Assembly (NCBI GenBank): GCA_036417435.1
Contig: CM070899.1
Location: 67,659,001-67,723,000 of the forward strand
DNA: 64,000 nucleotides
Reading direction: 5' to 3'
From: Inia geoffrensis
Lineage: Eukaryota; Chordata; Mammalia; Artiodactyla; Iniidae
Position numbers and translations under genes: made by a program. Each line of letters opens with the position of its first letter. Position 1 is the first letter of the stretch. Under the pieces are notes generated by a model. It was not told the origin of the DNA and searched no databases. It saw only the letters and a program-made list of their open reading frames with translations. This document shows, piece after piece, positions 23,891-33,100 of this stretch.

Positions 23891-26800
23891 CTTGATGAAC
23901 AAGATGTCATTTCAATCCATTACCCTGTATAAATGCATACCACATAGACAAAATCTAGAATGGAAGTCTAAAAAGAAAGTGAAAAAGATGCCTTATTTCA
24001 TCGCTTTTTTCTTTTGGTAGCGTGTCTAATTTCTCTTCTCTCTTGCTAGCCTCACCAAATCTAGACCATCAAAATTTTTCACGCCTCTTAGTATAATTTC
24101 ATTATTAATGACCTCTTGCCTTTTCCCATGGAGTTCCCAATTCACAGATGAATATTCCCCAAATCTTCCACCTTCAAAAGTCATTTTACATCCTGCTTTC
24201 ACCGAACTACTTTCCTTTTTAAATGCTTTGCTTTCCTGTTAACCCAAAAAGAAAAAAAAAGGAGGGGGGGGAAACAGCATATGTTTTATTAAAACATTCC
24301 TGTAACTATGAATCAGCAATAATGGGTTCTATTTTAAAACGCAAAAATTTCAGAGATTACATAAGTAAAATTAGAGTATTATAAATAAAATTACAAGCTA
24401 TCTCCCCTCACAATACCTAACAGTAGTAAGCTTCTGTTAATTTTTCTCATCTGAGAGAAGATATTGAAAATGTGCTGATAATGTTGAGAAACATTAAAAA
24501 TGATCAAAAGATTAGGAAATATGAAAAAAAACAAGGAACTAGACTGGAAAAGATAATATGAAGTATAAATAGCCTTCAAAGATATAGCCACATTACAAAT
24601 GTACCTTCCTATTAATCTACACATCTTAAGGGCAGCCCTCTGATTTAACTCAAAAAGTGAAGGAGGCATAAAAGGACACTAATCTTGTCGTGGGGCAGGT
24701 GCTAATCAGAAAGTCAAAGATGTAAGGACTATTTGACATATACACAGATACATCCGGTCAACACCATTTGCTGCCATCCTGTGAAAGAAAACAAAAATTA
24801 ACAGGCAACAGCTACTAAAATACACTTAGTTGTTCTGTAGATAAATAAAGCATTCTTCAATGACTTCATCTGCTGCAGCCCCTGGCTAAGATGGTTTGCA
24901 GCAGAGCAAGTAGAACTCCAAAAAGAGGCTGCCTATTCTTCAGCTCAGGACTGTCAAAGAAAAAAGGAAAAGGGTTTTACCACACTAAAAACGTATTTAG
25001 TTCAGCCTATTCAGTGACCTGTGCAAGAAACAATAAGCCAAGCAAATGATGGACTTTTGTCTTGATAAAGTAGGGTGATAGGATTCTTCAAAGAACATAG
25101 ATCTCATCTCTGAGATATTTTAAAGATAAAAGTGCCTAAAGCCAGAGCAAACCAAAACAACTTTTTAAGGATCCTTCAACGCTGATTTACACTTTGCCTT
25201 AATATTCTAGGTATAAAAGAGGTTGTAAACAAAATCCAGGAAGCCAGCAAGAAAAAAGTCATTTCTATAACACTGTGATTATGGAATACATCCCAGAATC
25301 TTTCCCAAAGATCATCAGAGGAACTCTAGCGTCAGATGAAACCCAAGGGTCCACAAGACAATGACCAGAAGAAGCAAATTATAAATGAGAAGCTTTGGGA
25401 GCTCCAACCACTGGATCGGAATTTAATCATCCATGTCAATAACTTCAGTAAACCCCTAACTCTCTGCCTTGGAAGGAAACAAGGTAATTTCAGGAATGAG
25501 TAGAATTCACTCTCATTCTTTATGCGCTTAAATTATCTTAAAGAAATCTTAGTCACTTCCTGGTAGTTCTTACTGGAGATGAGTGCTATTATTAAAGGTC
25601 ATTTGCCCAAGCTGATTTTCCACATTTTCTCTGTCTCATAAGCCCCCACACACATTCATTCCTAAACTTGGAAAATGCTTAATACCTTAGGACAGAGAGA
25701 GCAGAATACTGTGACATAAGTGCAAAATTTCTAGCCCACAACAAAAGAAAAGTGAATCCTACTCAAAAAAAGTCTCATAGTCAATAATTAATAATCACTG
25801 TGTCATCCTCAATAAAATTACTTGACATTTCAATTTTAGTAACCTCTCTCCACAGGCCTTAACATTTTCCTACTTTATTAGCTAAGTACACTAAAAGACA
25901 TTCTTTAGTAAAACTAAGTAGTAAAAAATTCACAAGAATTCTGAAGGTGATTTATCATCACAAAACTGTGAAAGGCAGCAGATTCCTACCAGTAAAAGTC
26001 ACTTCAGAAAACTTAGTGAAAAATCCTCAACAAAAAAGAATATTACATTAATGAATTAACAATACATTTCTGTGTGCAACCACCATTTAATATTCACTCG
26101 CAATTTCAGTTTAAAACCTTTCTAGTCAATAACTTCTAGAACTGTACTTTGGTTATACTGTAATATGAAATCTGCATATTATGTTATTTAGAAAGTTAAA
26201 AAAGAGAAAAATGACTGGTATTTGTTCTTTAAAAAAAAAAAGTTAATCCACACTTCGATGATAATTTGTCAAACTACACATGGATTTTATTCTAAATTCC
26301 ATTAGGTTCCCAAAGCAACTGTTCACTTGCAGTCACTATAATGTCAACCTGTTGAGGTTTTTGTACAATACTCTTTCTACAAACTGGCTAGACTTTCCAT
26401 TACCATAATTTTGCATACTAACATAGACAAATCACTATTGTCATTTTAAGCTGACAGAAATATTCCCAACCTAAGAAATCCAAAAACTATTATAAACTTA
26501 AATTTTTCTTCAATTACTGAATTCACTTCTCTAGAATCATATGTAAAATTTCACTTGGTAATCAGGCTAAAATATCCTAAGTACAAGAAGTGTGGTTTCT
26601 CTATAGTCTCCTCAAAAAGAAAAAGTATATAAGAGAATGAATCTGTCAACCTTAACATGGAGTTTTAAAATGAACAAGTTGACCAAAACTACATTACCAT
26701 ATGTCTGCTTAAATAATGAAGAGAAAAAGACAATCCTGAAGTCCCACTGCCCCTATGGTTGTCTAGCTAAGTCCAGGAACAGAGGAGCATTTATAAAGCT

Positions 26801-27540
26801 AAGATTCTGCTCACCCATTCTATCTCTGCAAAATCTGAACTGCTGAAAACAAATCTTTTTTCTTATTGTTAATTAGATAATTCCACGGTGCATTGTGTTT
26901 TCTAGAAAAGAGAGTAATACAGGATAAATTAACTTCACAAAAATGTAAAAATGTCAAAATGATGCTAATTAGTATAATGGTGGCTGGTTTATCTAAAATT
27001 CAAAAACCAATTTAAAAGATGGGCTTTCAAGAATCCACATTCTTTTAAGTGAATGCCTTAATCGTTCAGTTTATTTCTTGGGGGACTTAAGATCAGCTTG
27101 TTAACACACAAAAAAGTATTATTTTCAGGCTTTCCAAGATTTCCAGTAGATCGTTTTTACCAGAAAGCCTATTTAATGGCAGCCAATTTGCAAACATCAA
27201 ATTTAAGATTACAGCTTCTGTAAAACAAGAAGAAAGACATAAAAGCTCACTTCAAGTATTTACATTGGCATAGACTGAACAGACTACTTAAGAAAAAACT
27301 GACACCAAGGGCTCCATTTTGCTATCACTCATGTGCTACATGCACTAGTTTTCACATTATTTTAATCAAGAGAGAGATATAACAAGTCTATCATTTAAAG
27401 TACACAAATTCATTATTCCTTCTTTATGTAAGTTTGACATTTTGGCTCACGGCACATATTTGCAAACTAAGTATGCACTCCACTAAAAGGGCAAAGAACA
27501 AAGAAACTAGAATAACTTAGCTTCCTTAAGTTTATATTAT
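23891..27540. other. Repeat-poor intronic DNA
   Basis: The longest stretch near the exon with no recognised mobile element. It contains simple A-runs (24246-24274, 26230-26240) and no identifiable exon. The minus-strand open frame at 24391-24669 and plus frame at 26637-26846 have no recognisable product. Confidence 0.6.
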
Positions 27541-27661
27541 AATGAAACAAGAAAACAACTAAGTGGGTGCTTGTAATGTAGGGACTGCTAGGGTCAATTT
27601 TATCATCACTAGAGCCTCAAGTTTCCTTCAAAGTGATAGGGAGAATCCTTATTATCTGATA
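27541..27661 (+). repeat. Dispersed repeat copy 1 (pair with 31547)
   Basis: About 120 bases beginning 'atgaaacaagaaaacaacta' and including 'ctgctagggtcaattttatc' are repeated in the same orientation near 31547-31667 with a modest number of differences. I do not recognise the family. Similarity falls off on both sides. Confidence 0.7.
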
Positions 27662-27979
27662 AATGGTTATTCAGAACTTAATGTAACTGATTTCAACAAC
27701 TACAGCACAAACAAAAGCACCTTAAATAGCAGACAATGTCTAATTACCTAATTTTTAATGACAAAGATTAAAAAAAAAAAACTTCTATTATGTACACAGA
27801 AAATCCAATAAATACCCTGCATTAAATACAGGCATTTTGTCCTAGATTCATGGACAATAAAAGGTCTAGTAAGAAACAAAAGAAATTATTCAATTTTATA
27901 CTCTTACTATAATTAGAAATAAATTTTAATAAACTAATTTCATTGAAAACTATTTTTCAAGAAGAGTTACCAGTTGTTA
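27662..27979. other. Unassigned AT-rich intronic stretch
   Basis: AT-rich, with an A-run near 27770-27780. No gene or repeat was recognised. Confidence 0.5.
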
Positions 27980-27988
27980 CAATTTTTC

Positions 27989-28200
27989 TTTTTCTTTTTT
28001 TTTTTTTTTGCGGTATGTGTGCCTCTCACCGTTGTGGCCTCTCCCGTTGCGGAGCACAGGCTCCGGAAGCGCAGGCTCAGTGGCCATGGCTCACGGGCCC
28101 AGCTGCTCCGCGGCATGCGGGATCCTCCCGGACCGGGGCATGAACCCACGTCCCCTGCATCGGCAGGCGGACTCTCAACCACTGCGCCACCAGGGAAGCC
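27989..28200 (-). mobile_element. CHR-type SINE, short young form
   Basis: Complement copy, from a T-run and 'gcggtatgtgtgcctctcac' to 'gccaccagggaagcc'. The duplication 'caatttttc' lies at 27980-27988 and 28201-28209. Confidence 0.94.
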
Positions 28201-28286
28201 CAATTTTTCATTTTTTGATCATAGAATTTTCTTGTTCTTAAAGCTTTATATTTAATAGCTTTGTAAGAAAATATAATAACAAGATT

Positions 28287-28489
28287 TTTTTTTTTTTTCA
28301 GTACGCGGGTCTCTCACTGTTGTGGCCTCTCCCGTTGCGGAGCACAGGCTCCGGACGCGCAGGCTCAGCGGCCATGGCTCAACGGGCCCAGCCGCTCCGC
28401 GGCATGTGGGATCTTCCCAGACCGGGCACGAACCCGTGTCCCCTGCATCGGCAGGCAGACTCTCAATCACTGTGCCACCAGGGAAGCCC
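28287..28489 (-). mobile_element. CHR-type SINE, short young form, with a small internal deletion
   Basis: Complement copy, from 'cagtacgcgggtctctcact' to 'gtgccaccagggaagccc'. It lacks several bases where others read 'gctcacgggcccagcc' (about 28377-28392). The duplication 'taataacaagatt' lies at 28274-28286 and 28490-28502. It is the second of two same-strand SINEs within 500 bases. Confidence 0.94.
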
Positions 28490-28502
28490 TAATAACAAGA
28501 TT

Positions 28503-28800
28503 ATTAAATAATCTTGTAATATTAAAGATTTACTCAAAATATTAAAGATTTAGTATATTAATATTAAATAATATTAAATAATATTAATATCATAAATATT
28601 AATTTATATCATTAAATATATATAAAAAATATTATATATAATTATATATAGTTATATATAATTATATATAACTATATATAATATTAAATATATATAAAAT
28701 ATTAAATGTATATTAAATATATATTAAATATAAAATAATATATTATTTATTATGTTAATTATAAATAATATTAATATTAAATAAATATTAAAGATTTACT
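28503..28800. repeat. Extreme AT-rich tract
   Basis: About 300 bases made almost only of A and T, built from 'attaaat', 'atatata' and 'aattatatata' variants. The block 'aatattaaagatttactc' occurs near 28518 and again near 28784, so part of the tract may be a tandem duplication of the flank. Unlike a plain dinucleotide run, the order is complex and self-complementary. Confidence 0.85.
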
Positions 28801-29029
28801 CGAAAAATTACTCTGTCCTATTGATGGCAGTGAAGGCTGGGGAGAGAAACTAAAGTTCTATGGTTTTTTCAAAAACACTTTAAGACAAATATAACAAATA
28901 TCTGATTAGAGAAAATAATTTTCAGCTCTTCTAACACAAATATATTAGATACTTTCTATTCAAATACCCCCATACATTCACACATTTTTATATACAGAGA
29001 GGATGATGAGCTGAATTTGACCACTTATG
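28801..29029. other. Unassigned intronic stretch
   Basis: No gene or repeat was recognised between the AT-rich tract and the MIR at 29030. Confidence 0.5.
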
Positions 29030-29245
29030 ATGTGCTAAGCACTGTGCTTTGAATGCACTACACTTACGCCAACTTCGTAATTAAGCGATTATGTACAGCA
29101 ATTCTGTCTGGTAAGTACAACTGTTAACGCTATGTACACATGGGGGTGTTGAGGCACGAAGAGGTTGAACAATTCATTCAAAGCGACACAGTTAATCAGT
29201 GACAGAGTTGGAATTTAAACCCAGACAGTCTGGCCCCGCATCTGA
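29030..29245 (-). repeat. MIR SINE, antisense
   Basis: 'ggtgttgaggcacgaagagg', 'ttgaacaattcattcaaagc' and 'ggaatttaaacccagacagt' match the complement of the MIR core and tRNA-related part. It sits about 120 bases from the NUBPL exon on the downstream-intron side. Confidence 0.75.
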
Positions 29246-29366
29246 TTTCGGAATTACATTATAGTGTGTATAAGGTACACATGGTGCGTGACACAATGCC
29301 TGACACTCTGCAGGCACTAAACAGAAGTGTAACTGTTGTCATACTGCTTCTCTCTTCTTCACTTAC

Positions 29367-29457
29367 TCTGTGATAATTCTGGATCTCCTTTCAGATTCAT
29401 CATCTTCGGAATAGAAGGGCCATATACATCCACATCTAGCAAACCAACGGCCTTTGA
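29367..29457 (-). CDS. NUBPL: NUBPL internal exon (probably exon 4 by human numbering)
   Basis: Read on the minus strand, this 91-base segment gives 30 intact codons plus one base, running from [15 protein letters not shown] to KGDPELSQ. It matches, from memory of the human protein, NUBPL residues about 98-127, just after the Walker A loop. The [10 protein letters not shown] stretch is the conserved acidic motif of Mrp/NBP35-type P-loop NTPases; human Asp105 lies in it. NUBPL (IND1) is a mitochondrial matrix protein that helps install 4Fe-4S clusters in respiratory complex I. On the minus strand a pyrimidine-rich tract ending 'ttttcttacag' precedes the exon and 'gtaagtga' follows it, so both splice sites are canonical. 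Entry phase is 0 and exit phase 1. The flanking introns and open frame argue against a processed pseudogene. Two apparent differences from human (V to I, N to D) are conservative. Neighbouring exons are outside the window or unrecognised. Confidence 0.93.
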
Positions 29458-29460
29458 CTG

Positions 29461-30688
29461 TAAGAAAACAGAATTTACTGTCAGATTTTTCCCCACTCTT
29501 CATCAAAGATAAAGTGCACAGAAACAGCAGGTCTGACTACAGAAAAGACAATTTGCAAAATACTCCAAAATCATAACCTAAACTTTCAAAGCAACAGTAA
29601 GGTAAAAGAACATAAACTGCTCAGGGTAAATATTGTTTGTTGGTTTACTAATCTCTTCTAGATAACTGACTAAAGAAATCCACTGCATCCACTTTAAACG
29701 TTGTGGTTCAGATCTCCCATACACCCACAAACAGACTAAGACCTTTTGATCTGAAAACTAACAAACTACTTGCACACAATGTTAAAATAATGTTTTACAA
29801 CAGCAAACATAACCCCAGCAGGAAAGAGCATTAACTTTTGGAAAGACCATCTAACACACCAAAGAATACAAAATGAAGGAAAAAAAGCATAGAAACAAGA
29901 CCATAATTAAAGCAAGTGAGAAATGCTGATGCAAATCTGGCATGGAAATGCTAATGAGGATGGCAGCAGACATAGTACAGAGACAACCTCTTACGTGACA
30001 GTCACAGTTTTAAAAACCCGAAGTCTTCCAGAGAATTCATAAACAACTAAAACTGTTTTCCTTGATGATCCACCCAGCTGCCCAAGGGCAGAATATCCCA
30101 ACTGGTCTCTTCACTAGCTGACAATTAATCAACAGGTTAACAAAGACAGACAAACAAAATTCACTATTCCCAAATATGTCTATTTTTCTTCTCCCCCCAC
30201 AACCCCCCCGCTCTTTCTTCTTTCACAGATTAAATCAATGTTATTGGTTTTTCTCATATACAAGCAAACAGAATGCTAATACTAACTATATGCCTTTGAG
30301 TTATGTTTCCCCAAGACATACAACTCTCCCCCCTCTCTCCCTGTATCCTGGCAAGATAAAACTCTTAACCTCTCAAAAAAAAATTTTTTTAACTAAATAA
30401 ACTCTCATCTTCCACGTTATCTACCTATTTCCAGACACAAAATTACTTGTTAAACCCCACTGTCTGGTTCCTATAAATAGACAAAACAAGGTACATTCAA
30501 ATTTATGTCCCTAACTTTACAGTGACTCAAACTGCAATTCTAAGAAAGTCATTTAATGTCCCTGTGTGACTCAGAGGATTGGGATTAATATCTCCCTCTA
30601 CCAAAAATCTCAGCTTACTGTAAAATAAATGAGAAAGGAGGAAGGATACATTACCTTTAATGGAATGGTGATACATAAAATTTGGGTT
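29461..30688. other. Intron immediately upstream of the NUBPL exon (minus strand)
   Basis: No transposon was recognised. The first 30 bases hold the minus-strand pyrimidine tract and acceptor of the exon. The rest, including C-rich runs near 30195-30215, has no gene that I can support. Confidence 0.6.
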
Positions 30689-31075
30689 TAATACTTTAAA
30701 AAAAATCATTTGTAGTGTTAAGTTTCCAGCTTTCTCATCAAAGTAGGTATAATACCACCTTACAGGGTAGCGATGAGGAGTCCATGAGAAATGTAAATAA
30801 AATCCTTACCAGAGTGCCTGGCATCCCAGAGGAATTCAAGTGGTGGGGAGATACAATCAGGGAAAGTCTAGGTGTCTATTTGGGTGATTTAGGATGGCAT
30901 GTTTTTAGAGATTCTGATTTGCCCACAGAGCTGGCTGTGGAAGCCTAGTGTATCCAGGTTCTTAATATAACATTGCTGATTAACTTCCCTCCATCCTTTT
31001 CTTCCTCCCTCCTTTCCTGTGTCCCTCTTTCCCTTTCTCTTTCCTCTCTTCCTACTGATCTTCATACCTTTCCTC
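30689..31075 (+). repeat. Inverted-repeat arm 1
   Basis: This segment is repeated in reverse complement at about 32565-32946. From about 30741 to 30950 I count only about ten differences by eye over some 207 bases. The arm contains a MIR remnant (30745-30835, 'ccagagtgcctggcat') and a C/T-rich run at about 30980-31060. The matching open frames on both arms (30715-30948 plus, 32688-32921 minus) follow from the duplication and are not a gene. Confidence 0.85.
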
Positions 31076-31546
31076 TGTTTCCTTTCTGATGTATCTAAGC
31101 ACTGGAACTAAATTTAGGTCAGTCAGTAGCTTTAAAAATATAGGAACATTCATTGAGAAATTCTCACTGATTTTAACTCCTTTTTAAACCACAAACAAAA
31201 GAATTTAGTTGAATTAAAAACAGAATTAAATTCACTACAGATAAAAACATTTTCAAATGAGGGGGCCTAAAACCTTAAGAAATGTGGATAATTGTTAACT
31301 ATTATCTATGGGTCTGCTAATGCTGTAACTAACACCTCTTTTCCATATGTTTTCTTGTGACACCTACAAAATTAATGCAACCATAAAATAATAAAATGCC
31401 AATAAAAACAAAAAATATTCTAAGATTCTTTTTCCTTGCTCTCATTTATATTAATGTTGTTTTAGAATAACCTGAAAGGGTTAGGTCTCAGTTTTCAAAT
31501 TAATCTTCTAAAAATACCTGTTAAGTAAATTTAAATTTATGTTTTC
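31076..31546. other. Loop sequence between inverted arms, unassigned
   Basis: AT-rich DNA with no recognised gene or element. Confidence 0.5.
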
Positions 31547-31667
31547 ATGAAACAAGAAAACAATTAAGTGAGTGCCTGCAGTGTAAGACTGCTAGGGTCA
31601 ATTTTATCATCACTAGATCTTCAAGTTTCCTTCAAAATGTTAGGGAGGATTTATCTATCATCTATTT
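31547..31667 (+). repeat. Dispersed repeat copy 2 (pair with 27541)
   Basis: 'atgaaacaagaaaacaatta' and 'ctgctagggtcaattttatc' match the segment about 4 kb to the left, in the same orientation. This copy sits between the inverted arms at 30689 and 32565; the other does not. Confidence 0.7.
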
Positions 31668-32164
31668 GTCTTGTCTTCTAGAAGAAAACCATGCTTGTCT
31701 AAAAGTGAGTCCTTGGCATCATGGGGTAAGACAAAACTTAAGATCTGCCCTAAAATTTGCTGTGGTAGGAATGGATTTTACATATACCTACATAGCTGCT
31801 AATACACATTATCACATAAGAATAAAGAGGGCAGGAAGGGAGATCACAAGATGATAAAGTTCCTCTATTTCCTGGAGAATGTAACTAAGAATAATGGAAA
31901 ATCCTCTATGTGTTAGGTTCTCTGCATACTCTCTAAAAATCTCTACTGACCAACTAAATTTAGTACCAATGCTTACATATACCAAAAAGGAAACAGAGGA
32001 GAGAAAGGTATTGAGACAGGAAGGAAAGGGGGCAGGGCACAACCATTAAAAGAATTACACAACCATTAAGAAGAAAAGGATATGACCAAAACTGACTAGA
32101 ACCTACTAGGCCCAAGATAGCAGATTTGACTTCCAGTATATCTTGAGCCTCATTATGCACTCAT
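31668..32164. other. Unassigned intronic stretch
   Basis: No gene or named repeat was recognised. The minus-strand open frames at 31812-32042 and 31960-32160 have no recognisable product. It may be an unrecognised neighbour of the LTR that follows. Confidence 0.45.
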
Positions 32165-32550
32165 TGTAATACATTAGCATATGCTAAATGACACACCCAC
32201 AGGTGCCATGAGAGTTCCCAGGCCAATTGTAAAAGGCCAAAAAGTAGGTCGTGTCCCAACTCCTGGAAATTAGAACATTCCTCCCACTCATTAGCCTATG
32301 AAATTACCCAGCCCATAAAAACTAACCACCCCCCCACAGCCCAGCACCACTCACTTTTCAAGAGGACTCCATGTCCTGGGGCCATCTCTCACCTTCTAAG
32401 ATGGAGTGTGTCTCTATCTAAATAAACCTGCTTTCATTTTACTATGGCTCCTTTGCTCTTGAACTTTTTCCTGCACAAATTCAAGGACTCTCACTTGGTG
32501 GCCCATCCCAGGTACTCACTCAAGAGCTGGGACATGACCAGGCTCTCACA
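32165..32550 (+). mobile_element. Solo endogenous-retrovirus LTR, class I (gammaretrovirus-like)
   Basis: The layout is that of a class I LTR: 'tagcatatgctaaatgacac', then a C-rich stretch near 32310-32345 after 'cccataaaaactaacc' (promoter region), 'atctaaataaacctgctttc' (polyadenylation signal) and a region including 'ttggtggcccatccc' near the end. No gag, pol or env sequence adjoins it, so it is a solo LTR. Boundaries are approximate. Confidence 0.7.
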
Positions 32551-32564
32551 CCCCATTTTTCCTG

Positions 32565-32946
32565 CAACATACAAAGGTCAGCAGGAGAAGAGGCAAGAGA
32601 AAGGGAAAGAGGGACACAGGAAAGGAGGGAGGAAGAAAAGGATGGAGGGAAGTTAATCAGCAATGTTACATTAAGAACCTGCATACACTAGGCTTCCACA
32701 GCCAGCTCTGTGGACAAATCAGAATCTCTAAAAACATGCCAACCTAAATCACCCAAATAGACACCTAGACTTTCCCTGATTATATCTCCCCACCACTTGA
32801 ATTCCTCCGGGATGCCGGGCACTCTGGTAAGGATTTTATTTACATTTCTCATTGACTCCTCATAGCAACCCTGTAAGGTGGTATTATACCTACTTTTGAT
32901 GAGAAAGCTGGAAGCTAACACTCAAAATGATTTTAAGTATTCTTTT
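32565..32946 (-). repeat. Inverted-repeat arm 2
   Basis: Reverse complement of 30689-31075, holding the same antisense MIR remnant (about 32810-32895), the same unique sequence and the same purine-rich run (about 32580-32650). It adjoins the right end of the class I LTR. Confidence 0.85.
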
Positions 32947-33048
32947 TTAGAATGAAGCAGAATGGAAAATTAAATACAAAAAAACCAACCACATAAACCT
33001 CCACCATAACTTGAACATGATCTGTCTATAAAAGACTTAGATAAAAAG

Positions 33049-33098
33049 CAAGGGTTAGCATGATTCTCCCTAAAAGGCCAAATAATAGGAAATATTTT
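33049..33098 (+). repeat. hAT-like DNA transposon, left part
   Basis: 'caagggttagcatgattctc' and 'aaaggccaaataataggaaa' are the start of a common mammalian hAT-like element. Its remaining part lies beyond the L1, at 36538-36716. Together they restore one element once the L1 and one target copy are removed. Confidence 0.8.
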
Positions 33099-33100
33099 GA

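Noticed and set aside
24661..24970. Possible minus-strand exons with 'ttctttcacag' and 'tctttgacag' acceptor-like sites
   Set aside because: The following frames contain early stops or match nothing in NUBPL.
30715..30948. 77-codon frame shared almost exactly by 30715-30948 (plus) and 32688-32921 (minus)
   Set aside because: It looks like a conserved peptide, but it is explained by the inverted duplication, part of the frame is MIR, and there is no initiation or splice context.
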